This document shows positions 10,701-23,000 of a stretch of 64,000 bases of DNA, piece after piece. The position numbers and the translations under genes are program-made. Location of the stretch: NCBI RefSeq assembly GCF_022539505.1, contig NC_061514.1, forward strand, positions 339,930,644 to 339,994,643. Reading direction: 5' to 3'. The notes beneath the pieces were generated by a model. It searched no databases, was not told where the DNA came from, and saw nothing but the letters and a program-made list of their open reading frames with translations. Position 1 is the first letter of the stretch. Every line of letters begins with the position of its first letter. The DNA is from Lolium rigidum (lineage: Eukaryota > Streptophyta > Magnoliopsida > Poales > Poaceae).

Positions 10701-11115
10701 ACCCACTTGATGATACTGACCACCCAGGACTGGTCTGTAAGCTAGAACAGCCGCAGGAGGATGAAGAGATGAAGATGTCAGTTAATGCACGGCGTCTGGT
10801 TTACCACATGACACATCAGTTGGGTGGCACAGACTCAATACTGAGCTGGTGTAGAAGAAACAGCAACGCCGATATGTGGGGGCTGTGTCCAATCAGGAAG
10901 CAGCTGAGAAGTACCCACTTGATGATACTTACCAGGATTGGTCGGTAAGCTAGAAGAGACGTAGCAATACAAAGGGCTGAAGATGTCGATCATGGCACCA
11001 CGTCTGGTTTACCCAACCACACAGAAGTCAGCATGGCACAGACTCCAGATTGAGTTGGGGAAGAAGAAGCTGCAACACCTGTATGTGGCTGTATGTGGCA
11101 GTGCAGGAGCCGCAG
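10701..11115. repeat. Imperfect tandem duplication, about 210 bp, downstream of the NYN gene
   Basis: Unit 1 starts TACCCACTTGATGATACT at about 10701 and unit 2 at about 10913. Both contain GTCGGTAAGCTAGAA-like and GGTTTACC-CA sequence and end in a TGTATGTGG/GATATGTGG block. A third partial start (CCCACTTAATGATGCT) is at about 11268. The repeats lie just 3' of the minus-strand NYN gene, so they may be part of its 3' untranslated region. Confidence 0.6.
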
Positions 11116-11191
11116 AAGTCAGGGATGGAGTTGGTACAGCAGGAGTCACATGCAAGAAGCACCCCAGGGACGGTGCCCAAGTTTGGTGCAG

Positions 11192-12142
11192 CTAAGAAGC
11201 ATGAACAGTCATGTGGACCGACCCCTGAAAGGACTTAGCATTGCCGTCTGCATGTACTTGTACTTGCTCCCACTTAATGATGCTATCAGGGTTCTGTCTA
11301 CACACACTCTCCATGTGGCCTAAATGGCCACAATGGTCGCAGGAACCGATATAGGTGCATTTGGCACCACAGTGTCCAACAACACCGCACTTGAAGCAGA
11401 TCATCCCCTGCCCTTGGCTTGGTCGGTAATGTGGAATCCGCCTCACAATTCTGTGCGGGTTCTCTCTGCACAATAGGTCCTTGTGGCCAGGTTTTCCACA
11501 CCACTGACAGTCACCGCTAAAGGTGCACTCTACAGCGCAGTGTCTATCACCACACCTAAAGCAGATCAAGCGCTTCCTTTTAGCTCTCTTGGCCTTCTTG
11601 GACTTCTTGGACTTCTTGAAAACAGTTTGCTTAGTAAGCTCGCTTCCCCCAGGGTTACTCCTCTTCAGCTGCTTTCTCCTTGCTGCTTTGGACAGTTTGT
11701 CTGTCTTCATTTCTCGAGGTTGCTCAACTTCAGATTTCTTATCTGCCTTGCCATTGGCATCGCTTTGAGGATCGCACAAAATATTCGGCACCTCATGGTT
11801 GGTAACTTGAGTCGCGTCTGATGAACTTAAAACTATGTTCTTTGACTTATCCAAATCAACCTTATTGCCACTTGATGTGCTGCTTATGTATGGTGACTGT
11901 GCTAATGGTGGTTCTCCAGCGACAAGGCTTTTCCAGAGCCAAACACTCTTTGCTGCAGCAATAAGGGTTTGAGACACATTTGGAGGATTTGCCAATAAAA
12001 TATTGTATCGCCTCATTTTAAGCTTATGAATGGCATTAGAGAAGTCCCGGTCACCGGAGATGAGCAGATAATTTGCTGGTGGAGGATTGTCAAGAGCCCA
12101 GAACAGCATGTCAACCAAGATTTTCTTATCACTTGCATCTTT
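11192..12142 (-). CDS. NYN gene exon 2, main part with zinc knuckles
   Basis: The second copy of the target duplication (12126-12142) restarts KDASDKKILVDMLFWALDN. There is no in-frame ATG ahead of the fold; the first Met lies in VDMLFW, so independent translation would lack the catalytic WDxEN half. The order is the NYN C-terminal half, an acidic/Ser-rich spacer, a basic KKSKKSKKAKRAKRKR stretch (a possible nuclear signal), then four CCHC-type knuckles in about 90 residues, and a short tail ending in VHAS. Confidence 0.8.
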   Translation of the reverse strand, partial: KDASDKKILVDMLFWALDNPPPANYLLISGDRDFSNAIHKLKMRRYNILLANPPNVSQTLIAAAKSVWLWKSLVAGEPPLAQSPYISSTSSGNKVDLDKSKNIVLSSSDATQVTNHEVPNILCDPQSDANGKADKKSEVEQPREMKTDKLSKAARRKQLKRSNPGGSELTKQTVFKKSKKSKKAKRAKRKRLICFRCGDRHCAVECTFSGDCQWCGKPGHKDLLCRENPHRIVRRIPHYRPSQGQGMICFKCGVVGHCGAKCTYIGSCDHCGHLGHMESVCRQNPDSIIKWEQVQVHADGNAKSFQGSVHMTVHAS

Positions 12143-12173
12143 TTTTTTTTTTTTTGCGGGGGAAAGGACTAAA

Positions 12174-15100
12174 CTAGATCATAGATGGATTACAATCAAG
12201 AGCATTTGCTGCAACAGCTTCTGCTGGGAAGTTTGCAAGCCAAAATGCAGTGCGCTTCTGAACTCTGCCCATCCTAGCTAAGGAGTGACCCACACCATTA
12301 GCCACTCTGCCAATCTTAGCTATATAAATATTCCTTTCCCGGATTAGGTCTCGAATAACATTTACTCTGAAGGCATAAGCTGATAGATTAGGCGTTCTTT
12401 CCTTTATCAGCTCCAGGGCCTCTAGGCAATCCGTCTCCAAGCTGAACTCCAGATTCGACCACTGAAGCGCCAGTTTCAGGCCTTCCTCGATGGCCATAAG
12501 TTCAGCCTCTGTGGCATCACGGCAGCTCGCTCCCGGATGACGGCAAGCCGCATAGATCATCCTGCCCGAAGAATCTCTGAGCACCATGCCTGCACCTGCA
12601 CTCGCCGGATCATAGGCACCATCAACATTCAGCTTCGCTTTACCTCGATCGGGTGGTACCCAACTTTGGTTCTTAGCCCCATTTATGTTGGTCCCAGCTT
12701 GGTTCCTTTCTAAACCCTTGGTCATGCGAGATGACCATTTTTCCTTTAGCCACGTCCTTCTCCGGCCATTGCTTGATCATCAGGAGGGAGTTAAGATAGC
12801 TCACTAAGAACCGCCGCGATCCTTCAATAGAGGGACATGGCTTGTCATGAGTCATCTCATTGTGGCCATGCCATATGCGCCAGATGGTCATCAATGTCAT
12901 AGCGCGCTGTATCTCAGTCAAGTTCTGTAGCAGCTGTAGCAGCCATTCTCTGCCTGTGTTCTTCAGCATCTCATCAGGGGGTAGTTCCCACACTTCTCTC
13001 ATAGCCGCCCAAAGGCTTCGGCATGCGGGCATCGGACAAAGATATGAAAGGAATCCTCTTCTTCGTACCACAAACTTGGCGGATGGCCGTAGTCGCCATC
13101 TTTCGCCTATACATATTGCTTTGTGTGGCGATAGCATTTGCGCATATTTTCCATGCCGGATTTTTCATTTTAGGGGGTATTGGACAAGACCGGATCACTT
13201 TCCAACATGGCCGAGTGCTCGTGGGTCTTGAACTTGTCGCTCCCCTACCGTGCCGCATCATCCGGTCATCTAAACCCGATCCGTAGGCGGATTTGACTGA
13301 AAACACTCCACGTTTATCCGGGTACCACGACAAGAAGTCATTTTCATTTCTTCTAGATGTCTGTATCTTGAGGATCTGCACAACGTCCTCCTCTGAAAAA
13401 TATTGCCGCAGTCTTGGCTCATTCCAGCAACCATCAGCCTCAAGAAAGTCTGCCACCCAACGGTATCTGCATCTCCCGCGTGCAGTACTTGGCCTATGGT
13501 TCACCGTGCCAGGGATCCAGGGATCCCTCCAGGTCCTGACCGCAGCACCATTGCCAATGCACCAAATCATCCCTTTCTTTAGGAGCTCAAGACCATGAAC
13601 AATAGCCAGCCAGGACGACGAGCCATTACCAGTAAAAACTGTATCCAGCAGAGCACCATCAGGGTAATATTTAGCTTTAAGGATCTGGGCACAAAGTGTC
13701 TGTGGTGCGTTTATGAGCCTCCAAGCCTGCCGAGCGAGAAGCGCCTGGTTGAAGAGACGCATGTCTCTAAACCCTACGCCACCATGATCCTTTGGCCTTA
13801 GCATAATATCCCATGATATCCAAGTGTGTCTTCCTCTTTCCGTGTTCGGCTCCCACCGATATCGTCGAATCATCTTCGTTAGTTCGTCACATAAACCCGC
13901 TGGTAATCTGAAAACCCCCATGACATAAACAGGTAGCGCCTGAGCAATGGCTTTTATAAGTACTTCTTTGGCCGCTTGAGACATTTGCTGGTTATCATCC
14001 CATTCAATCAAATACTGTGCCATCTTTGCTTGCAAACTCTGAAACTTCCCCTTTGTCATTCTGCCTCGGGGTGGGTAGTCCAAGGTACTTGGATTCAAAA
14101 GCCTCTTGTGTAACTTGGAGGGTCTCCTTGATCACTACTCTGGTGTCCGCTGGACACGACTCGCCAAACAAAATGGAGCATTTCCCCGGATTAATTAACT
14201 GACCCGTGCTTGTGGCATACAGATCCAACACTTCCTTCACCCTGACTGCCTGTGCTTCCCGTGCTTTAAAAAATAGCAAACTATCATCGACGAATAACGG
14301 GTGTGACACACACGGAGCCCGGCGACAAATTTGGATAGGAACAATACCATTTGTAGTTACTTCCCTTTGCGGTAAGTAAGATAGACCGTCGGCCACAAAC
14401 AAGAACAAAAAGGGGGATAGAGGATCACCTTGTCGAAGACCACGAGAAGGCGAAAACGATTCCAATAGGGTTCCATTAAATTTTACTTGGTAACTCACCG
14501 TGGTGACGCAAGCCATTGTCCGAGTCAATCCACCGGGAGCGAAACCCAATCCGACCATCGCTTTCTTTAAAAAATCCCAATCCACCCTATCGTATGCTTT
14601 GGATAGGTCCAACTTATATGCACGAAATTTTTGTCCTGATTTATGTTATGCTCGATAAAATGCAGACACTCGAATGCAACTAGGGCATTATCAGTAATAA
14701 GCCTACCAGGGACAAACGCACTCTGATTTATGGAAATGATATCACCCAATATTGGTCTCAATCTATTTACCATGCATTTAGCAATAACCTTATAGATAAC
14801 TGTGCATAAACTAATAGGCCTAAAATCTTTAAGTGTCTCAGGATCACTATTTTTTGGAATTAAGACAATAGCTGTCTTATTAATGCCCTCTGGCATATGG
14901 CCAGTGAGAAAGAAAAGTTTCACACCATTTATTACCTCCTCTTTCAGGGTAGCCCAATTGCGTCGGTAAAACCTTGTCGGGAAGCCATCCACACCGAGGA
15001 GCTTTTAGAGGCCCAATGCGGAATAAAGCATCGCTAATTTCCTCCTCGGTGAAGTCCTTGCATAGATCATCATTCATAATCCCATCCACTTTTTCCGTAT

Positions 15101-16377
15101 AAGAGACACGAGGAGATCGGCATTGAGTGAAGGATCCTTAGTAAACAACTCTTGGAAGTAGGAAGTAGCCATGCGCTCCATATCGGTGGGGACATCCTTC
15201 CAAATACCATCGACATCTTTAAGCTTCTTGATTTTATTCTTCCTAGCCTCGCCATACGACCTTGCGGTGGAAGAATCCGGTATTCCTATCACCTTCTTTT
15301 AACCAGACTCACTCTAGACCTTTGTAACCAAAGCATTTCTTCTCTCGTACATGAGCTCATTCATCCTATCACTAACCCCACGGATATCTCTTTGGTCGGC
15401 GTTATTAAGCCGCAAAGTTTCCAGTTCCTTCCTTGTCTTTTCCGGCTCTCGCGGAACATTTCCGAATTTCCGTTTGCTCCAGGCCCGAAGATCATCCATA
15501 ACCTCGGTCAAGGCCGGACATGATATCACGCGGATCGGTTTTTTGCCTCGCTTCCTTCCGGGCATTAGCAATCTTTTCCGTTAGCTCGACCTCCCTTTCC
15601 CGGAAAATTTCATATTGGCGCTTTGGTCGCTTTGGAACGAGAGCGCACTTCCTGCGACACCTTAACAAGGATCGGGCAATGATCCGAGACCGGCGAAACC
15701 AGTGCTTGGACCCTATTATCTTCGAATAAATCACGCCAAGCTCGGGCATGCCACCGCCCTATCCGGACGGACCTTCACGTTTGCTCTACCGGCTCTCTTA
15801 TTGTCATAAGTGTACGGAATACCGAAAAACCAAGGTCGGTTAGATTGCGATCAAACAAAACCTCACGAAAAGCCTCCATCCGATTAACGGGCCTTGGTGT
15901 ATTAGACATGTGTTCCTCCCGCCAAAGCGCTTCATTAAAATCCCCAAAAACCAGCCAAGGGAGGTTCGAAACATTTTTTAAATTTCTCGCAGTATCCCAC
16001 ATAAGGTGGCGATCTTCAACACGTGGCTCACCATATACGCAAGTTAAGCGCCATTGTGGAGCAGAGGGGGACTCACGAACATACGCATCAATATATCTAT
16101 TATTTATAGCCTGAACTTCCACACAGATACTCTCATGCCAAAATAAAGCAAGGCCACCACTAAGACCATCGCTACTAAAACCCTCAAAACCTTTTAAACC
16201 TAATCTATGGCGCGAGCGGCGCATCTTATTTTTATTCTGTCTAGTCTCACAAAGGAAAAAAATACGAAGACTCCAAACTTGGGAAATGGCAGCTAAATCT
16301 CTCACTTGTCGGAGCATTTCCCACACCCCAGCCGATTGAAGGACACACAATTCATTGCGCCCGACGAGACCACACAT
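12174..16377 (-). pseudogene. LINE ORF2: endonuclease, reverse transcriptase, zf-RVT, RNase H, frameshifted
   Basis: Domain order on the minus strand: endonuclease (16377-15775; GGLALFW, VYGEPR, VFGDFNEA), linker (15750-15000), reverse transcriptase N-part (14992-14567; FRPISLC, NQSAFVPGR), catalytic part (14612-14004; DLSKAYDRVDW, GLRQGDPLSPFLF, FVDDSLLF at about 14297), thumb and zf-RVT (14098-12974), then a type-I RNase H-like C-terminus (12725-12174; LNVDGAYDPAS, EAELMAIEEGL). The pieces lie in different frames, with at least five frame changes. The C-terminal RNase H is usual in some plant LINE lineages. Inactive as read. Confidence 0.85.
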
Positions 16378-17148
16378 TCGGTCTCGTCGAGGTGGCCTGT
16401 TAGCTTATGACCGGAAGGGGCCCGGTTCTTGTTCCTCGAATAGAAATGCGCCACGGGACGTTGCCCGGCCCGGCTCCAACTCCTTCTCCCGCATTCTTCC
16501 TTTCTTCGGAGTGCCCCCGCTCTTCTTCCGCCCATAATTCATACCAAGGGATAGGTCCAGCTGTTCCCCCTGCACCTCCTGTTCATCCGCGGCCCGTTTC
16601 CCCAATACGATGATCTGCGACTCGCATAGAGACATCATTTACCGAGCCAAAAGAGACTCGTAGACTAGACGGACCCCGCAAGGCCGGTATCATGTCACTT
16701 CTGCCTAGGGCCAAAGCTTTGGCTCATCTGTCTTTCTTGCGGCACTTGGTGTGCTCGGCTTTGTGCTTGTTGGAGCTTCGCGAGCATATCCTTAGTCATA
16801 GTGACTCGGACCTCGGTCCGTATGGCCAACAGCTGCTTCCTCCTCCTCATCCGGGAACTCTACTAATGGCGGGGAAGCGTCTTTCGACGAGATTTGGTTC
16901 CCTTGCGTTTGAACACACAAAGGTTTAACACTCGTACCCGGGCTCGTGTGTATCCATTTGCATTGCTTCGACCTTGGCCGCAAGGCGTGTCTCCTCCTCC
17001 CGCTCCGTCGTATCTTGGCCAACACGGTTCCCGTACGCATCAATCACGCCGGGGATAATATCATCTTCCAGTCGGGGGCATCTCATCGGAGGAAGCCGGG
17101 CTTGTCCGTTTACTAGCAGCCATACCCCGATTCCTCCTAGATACATCA

Positions 17149-18577
17149 TCATGCTCCTGGCTGAAAACCTTCCGTGACTCCGCGCTGCCAAAAGCCGGAA
17201 AAACTCAGGACTTTCCGAGCTGATGGGTGTCCTGGTGCGGGAATGGAGTGGCTGCGGTACTCAAACTTCTTATACGGGCTACACCTCAGTTCAACAGTAT
17301 CATAATCCAGGGAAGGGGTACCCATCTTCTTCTTCTCGCACTCATCCTTCTTATGACCCATAAAGCCGCAATGTGAGCAGTAGTAAGGCACTCGCTCATA
17401 TTTCAGCTTGAACACCTTGTTTGTCCATGGTTTTCCTTTGATTCCTGTTGATATCTGCGTCCGCAATCTTCTATCATATGGCAGGTTGACCACGACCCGC
17501 AAAAATCCATGTTTCTTCGGTTCCGATGCTCGGAACATCGACCTCCAACGCCTCACCCAAACCATTACCGTACCTCATACCCCGGGCTCGTCCCGTTTCT
17601 CAAACGGCACGTCATAGATACGTACCCACACAGTATCGCATCCAATTTAATTTCGGATGGCTGCAGGGATTTGTCATAATCCTTCACTATCGGGCATTCT
17701 CGCTTGAAAGTCCAAGGCCCTCCTTTCTTCACAAAATCATAATCTCCCTTTGAATACAGAGTAATCATGTAGATGTTCGCCCCTTTTCCGCATAGTCAAT
17801 GCGTGTTCGTAGATGCCAAGCTTCCTCAGTGAAAAAGGTGAACATAGCCTTTGTATTTGGTTTAAAATTGGCCATATACCTTGCAACAAGCATCCAACCT
17901 ACAGGTTCATCTGGTTTCTGCTCCATCTCCTCATCCTCCTCCTCAAATTCAAGGTGTACATCATCCTCCATGTCCACAATGCCACAGACTTGCACAGCTG
18001 CACCTTGCCTGAACCCTGACGCATCGTCATTGTCTCCGCCGTCCCAATTTCCTGCATCCGCTTCATCTCTTTCCGCCTCCAGGAACGCCCGTTGGCGCAG
18101 CAGCGGAACTGCCCCGACACCACCGGAGGGCTTCGGGCGGGTAGGCCTCTCATCGAGTCCCCCTTGTTCGCCCCCACCCCCCGGCGCCGCCATTAGCAGT
18201 CCCACCGGAGTTGGCGCCGCGCGTGCACTCCCGGGATGTGATCCGCCGCCAGCGGCTCCGCCCCGACGCCGCTGCTCTGTTCCAGCCATGATCCCGCACG
18301 CCCTCTCCTGGTTCATCTTCGCTCCCTTTAGATCCACCGCCTTGCTCTTCATGGGAATCAAACAATCTAGTGGATCGGAACTATGATCTAGGTTTGCTGG
18401 TTGACTTGGTTTTATGGCGGCAGCTTCCGCCTCTCCCAACTTGTACTCGGGCCGGACTCCTCCAGGCCCCTCCTTCCGTGAGCGACGCGTGATGCGTACG
18501 GACTCTCTCATCGCCTTGCGGCGCATCGATGGACTCTCATACGGTGGCGGCGGCGGCGGTCGGGCAGGATCGCCCAT
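17149..18577 (-). pseudogene. LINE ORF1: DUF4283-type/CCHC RNA-binding protein, frameshifted
   Basis: It starts at 18577 (MGDPARPPPPPPYESP) with a low-complexity Pro/Gly/Arg-rich region. An acidic block (EFEEEDEEMEQ, about 17930) and a DUF4283-like region (GWMLVARYMANFKPN ... KGDYDFVKKGGPWTF) follow. A frameshift near 17775 separates the two halves of that region. The last part (17565-17149) has a CCHC knuckle, CSHCGFMGHKKDEC, near 17345-17390. In plant LINEs this protein coats the element RNA. Frameshifts make this copy non-coding as read. Confidence 0.75.
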
Positions 18578-18646
18578 CTCGTCGCCAGAGCCGAGACGTA
18601 TAGAGTTGACTTTCGTTTAGCTACTATCGATACCCAACGCTGTGTT

Positions 18647-18668
18647 TTATCACTTGCATCTTTAACGC
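18647..18668 (-). CDS. NYN gene exon 2, first 22 bp before the LINE
   Basis: The acceptor is TGCAG^GCGTTAAAG, and the phase joins exon 1 exactly to give ...PAGVKDASDK. The LINE target duplication (18647-18663) forms most of this piece. In the LINE direction the open frame continues about 46 codons into LINE leader sequence before a stop at 18508. Confidence 0.75.
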
Positions 18669-19308
18669 CTGCATTCTCTAGGAAACAATACAAAATGAGA
18701 AGATATCCTTGCATATATATATTGTTAGACATGTAACTCGAAATGCAATGCCATCAGAGCAGAACGTTTGCCAGCTTGAAGAATAATATTTCAGATACAG
18801 ACCTATAGTGGTAAGCTGGGTCATTCTTCGAACCGGAAAAGATCTTATACAACTATTGACGTGAGTACATGACAAAGGGAAATGATAACTAATCACAAAA
18901 TCTCGCTAGCTACTTGTTATAATGAAACGAAGAAATCAGTTACTCGTCATAAGAGTATTTGTGATTCACACATGCTTGCAATCAACCCTCACTTATTTGG
19001 ATGCCTGGATAAGCCCCAAGGAAAATAGAAAGAAAACCAATATTAAGAATCATTGAGTCATACTGTGCCCGTGCGGTGCATGGGTTTACGTCCTCTAGAG
19101 TGGACCGTTCATTGAGCTGGTGTGTTCTAAAGAAGGTGAATGTGTTAATGTTTCTTCTTCTGAAGGTTAAGGTGTGCCACTCCCACAGGTGAGCAACCAG
19201 GGGTTGCGCATCGTTTAACTCATTTAGGTGAGCTTGAGCCGAGTTGTGATGTGTTACATGAGGCAGGTCCAACCCGCGTGTTGGAACCACTCATGCGTGA
19301 ATGTAATA

Positions 19309-19411
19309 CTCCCTCCGATCCATATTAGTTACAACTAATATAGATGTATCTAGACCTACTTTAGTTCTAGGTACATCCATACTAGTGTCAAGTAATATGA
19401 ATCGGAGGGAG
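19309..19411. mobile_element. Stowaway MITE in NYN intron 1
   Basis: Ends CTCCCTCCGATCCATATTA and TAATATGAATCGGAGGGAG, flanked by TA on both sides (19307-19308, 19412-19413); 103 bp. This is the Tc1/mariner-derived Stowaway type common in Triticeae introns. Confidence 0.93.
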
Positions 19412-19704
19412 TAACATTATTCCGCAAAGCCATTAAGCTCACTCATTCACTATAAAATCAATTAGACGAAGTACACCCTAAAGCAGGGAACTCCAAGACC
19501 CTAAGATTCCACTATTATCGACCCAAATTGCGCCAGATCCATCAATCATAATCACACGGAAGCATATGTCTGAACCAAATAGCCCCGAAATCCAAGAGAC
19601 AGACGAAACGGCGCCATCCAGTTCTCACGGGCGAGAGGTAGACCGCTGACGAAGCGATAAGATTGGGGACCAGAGCAGAGTTTTCGGTGAGGATAGGGGT
19701 TCCG

Positions 19705-20080
19705 TGTTAGTATCTCTAGCCTCACTTTCATGAAGAAGAGGATGACACTAGGAGAGTTGGGGCAATTTTTGTTGGTTTATTTCACACACATCTCACACAA
19801 ATGCCATACCAGACTGAGGGCACGGGGTTACAGATTTATAGCTGCCAGCCAGCCAGAATATGCTAGTCTAAAAGATGCTAACTACCCGTCCTTGATGCCC
19901 CTAAAAGCAGTCAAAGATCAGGGGATGCTATCCTATCCTAACAGCCTAACAGTACAGTCCTTCACAAAGGACCATGTGTGCTGCAGTCCTATCCTAACAG
20001 CCTAACAGACAGTCCTTCACAAAGGACCATGTGTGCTGCAGTAGCTCCACAAAGACCAGAATACAATGACTTATTCATCA
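19705..20080 (-). repeat. Copia 3' LTR with internal 56-bp duplication
   Basis: 376 bp, TGTTAGTATC...ATTCATCA. It is longer than the 5' LTR (320 bp) because the stretch CCTAACAGCCTAACAG...GTGTGCTGCAGT is present twice (about 19930-20040). Outside this the two LTRs are almost identical. Confidence 0.9.
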
Positions 20081-20088
20081 TTCTCCCC

Positions 20089-23000
20089 CTAAGTCTTGTA
20101 CGCCGTCTTGCGGGAGCGCTGAGCCATCCCGATCCGGGAGCAAAGCTCGAGGAACTTGACCCTCCCAAGAGGCTTGGTGAGCAGATCTGCGAGCTGATCC
20201 GTGGTGTTGACGTAGCTTGCATGGATGCTCCCTTCCTCCAAGCAGTCTCGGATGAAGTGGTACCTCAACCGAATGTGCTTGCTCCGTTCATGAAAAACGG
20301 GGTTCTTTGCCCGGGCCAGAGCAGACTTGCTGTCCACCAAGAGCTGCACTGGTCTAGTGTCTCGACCAAGGAGATCACCAAGCAGTCGAGCGAGCCAGAG
20401 CGCCTGAGTGCAAGCGGTGGAGGCTGCTATGTACTCAGCCTCACAGCTGGACATGGCCACCACCTGCCGCTTGATCGACCGCCGCCTCACGAGGCACTTG
20501 CCGAGGAAGACGAGGATCCCGCTCGTGCTCTTGCCGGTGTCGATGTCGCCGGCATGGTCGCCGTCGCTGTACCCGACGAAGTGCGCCGCCCCGAGACACC
20601 TAGGGTAGTGGAGGCCATGGTCGAGAGTCCCCGCAATGTAGCGGATGATCCTCTTCACAGCACCGCGAGTGCTCCGTCGTCGGTCGCTCCATGAAGCGAC
20701 TAACGTAGCCGACGGAGAAGGCCAAGTCCGGCCGTGTGTGGGCAAGGTAGCGAAGGCTCCCCACAAGACGCCGGTATTGTGTGGCGTCCACTTCCTCCGT
20801 CGTGCTGTCGCGGCTCAATTTCAGCCTCTCCTCCATTGGAGTGAGGGCTGGGTTGCATCCAGTGAGCCCAGCTAGCTCAACGATGTGCTTGGCGTAGGCG
20901 GTCTGCCGAAGCGTGATCCCGGAGTGGTCCTGGTGCACCTCGATCCCTAGATAGAAGGAGAGGAGCCCCAGATCACTGATCTGGAAGGTGGCCTTCATCT
21001 CTTCCTTGAACGCCGCCACCTCTGCATCCTTGATGCCGGTGATCACCAAGTCGTCGACATAGACGCCTACCAACAGGGTGTTTCCTCAACTCCCCGTCGG
21101 TAGACGGCCGCCTCGTGCGGGCTTTGCTTGAAGCCCATTGCCTTCGGCGTGGAATCCAGCCTTGGCATTCCACGCCCGTGGTGCCCGCCGCGAGCCATAG
21201 AGAGCCTTGCGCGAGCGGAGTACCTTGCCCTCCCGACCGGGAATCGCAAATCCCGGCGGCTGCCGCACGTAGACCTCCTCCTTCAAGTCGCCATTGAGGA
21301 AGGCGGACTTGACATCCATGTGATGGACGCGCCAGCCCTCCTGGGCAGCGAGCGCAAGGAGGAGTCGCACGGACTCCATCCGTGCCACGGGAGCGAAGGC
21401 ATCGTCGAAGTCGACCCCCTCCTGCTGCAAGAAGCCTCGTGCCACCAAGCGAGCCTTGTGCTTGACGATGGCGCCGGCTTCATCCCTCTTCAGCTTGAAC
21501 ACCCATTTGAGGGTGATCGCGCGGTGACCACGAGGGAGGTCAGCAAGCTGCCAGGTGCGGTTCTTCTCGACCGCATCCATCTCCAACTGCATGGCGGCGT
21601 GCCATGCCTGCGTCTCTCTCGGCCTCCGCAAAGGACCGAGGCTCGCCGTCGTCACGCGCAAGCCGCAGCTGCGCCTCCGAGTCGCGTGGCACCTGTCCCG
21701 GCACCGGCTGGTCGCCGAGAAGGTTCTCCATCGTACGGTACCGCAGCGGCTCGCCGCCATGATACGCGTCGATGCGCTCCCCATCGTGGAGAGAGCGGGG
21801 AATCGAACTCCACCGGGCTGTGCTCAACATGAGCCGGTGTAGACGTGCCCGGAGGAGTGACTCGCCGGTGCTCGGAGTACGTGGTGACGCCGGCCGTGGT
21901 GGTGTAGCAACCACCGGGGTCGATGGAGACTTGGGGACCGAGGTAGGCGAGCTTGTTGAAGAAGAGCCGCCTACTCCCCGGCTGCCTCGAAGTGGACGTA
22001 CTCGACAATGAAGTCGTCATACGTTGGAGTCGAGCTGTCCTCCACCGCCTTGCCCCATGCCCACCCTCGCCCTTCGTTGAACACGACGTCGCGCGACGTG
22101 CGCACACGCTGTTTCTTGGGGTCGAGGATGCGGTAGGCCTTCGAGCCCTCCGAGTAGCCAATGAACACTCCGGAGTGCTCCGTCGTCGAGCTTGCCGATG
22201 TGGCTGAGCTCCTTGGCGAATGCGAGGCAGCCAAAGACCCGCAGGTGCGAGACCGCCGGCTTTCGCCCATGCCGAGCCTCGTACGGCGTCCTGCCGTCAA
22301 GCGCCTTAGTAGGCGAGCGGTTGAGGATGTAGACGGCCGTCAGCACCGCCTCTCCCCAGAAGACAGCCGGCATCTCTCTCTGCTTGAGGAGGGCCCGAGC
22401 CATCCCCACAACCGTCTGGTTGCGCCGCTCGACGACGCCGTTCTGCTGCGGGCCGTAAGGCGCGGAGTAGTGGCGCCGGATGCCTTCCTCGGCGCGATGC
22501 ACGACGCGACCCGGCCGATGTGAATTCGCCGCCGTTGTCGGTACGCAAGCACGCGCGGCCTTGCGGCCGCACTCCGCCTCCGCAAGCAACCTCGCGAGCG
22601 CTCGATGGCGTCCGCTGCCTCTCCCTTGCTGCCGAGGAGCACCACCCACATGTAGCGGGAGAGGTCATCGACGAGCAGCAGGAAGTAGCGTCGTCCTCCT
22701 GGTGTGGCCGGTGTCACCGGGCCACACAAGTCCCCGTGCACGAGCTCGAGCTTCTCCTTGGCTCTGAAGCTCGCCTGGCCGGGGAAAGGGAGTCGTCTCG
22801 CTTCGTCACAACGCGGACGTCGCGAACCGCTCCACATGGTCAAGGCACGGCATGCCTCGCACCATCTCCATGGTACCGAGCCGCCTCGTGGCCTCGAAGT
22901 GAAGGTGCCCGAAGCGCTCGTGCCATCGCCACGCCTCGTCCTCCCGACGAGCGGCGAGACAGAGGGGTTGTGCCACCTGCACATCAAGAACATAGAGGCG

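Larger units (their letters stand above)
12143..18646 (-). mobile_element. Full-length LINE inserted in NYN exon 2
   Basis: It is flanked by a perfect 17-bp duplication TTATCACTTGCATCTTT (12126-12142 and 18647-18663). A T run at 12141-12155 is the poly-A tail on the minus strand. The 5' end at 18646 is about 70 bp before the ORF1 ATG, so the element appears complete at 6.5 kb. It carries ORF1 and ORF2 (endonuclease, reverse transcriptase, zf-RVT, RNase H) with several frameshifts. This is the classic result of target-primed reverse transcription. Confidence 0.93.
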
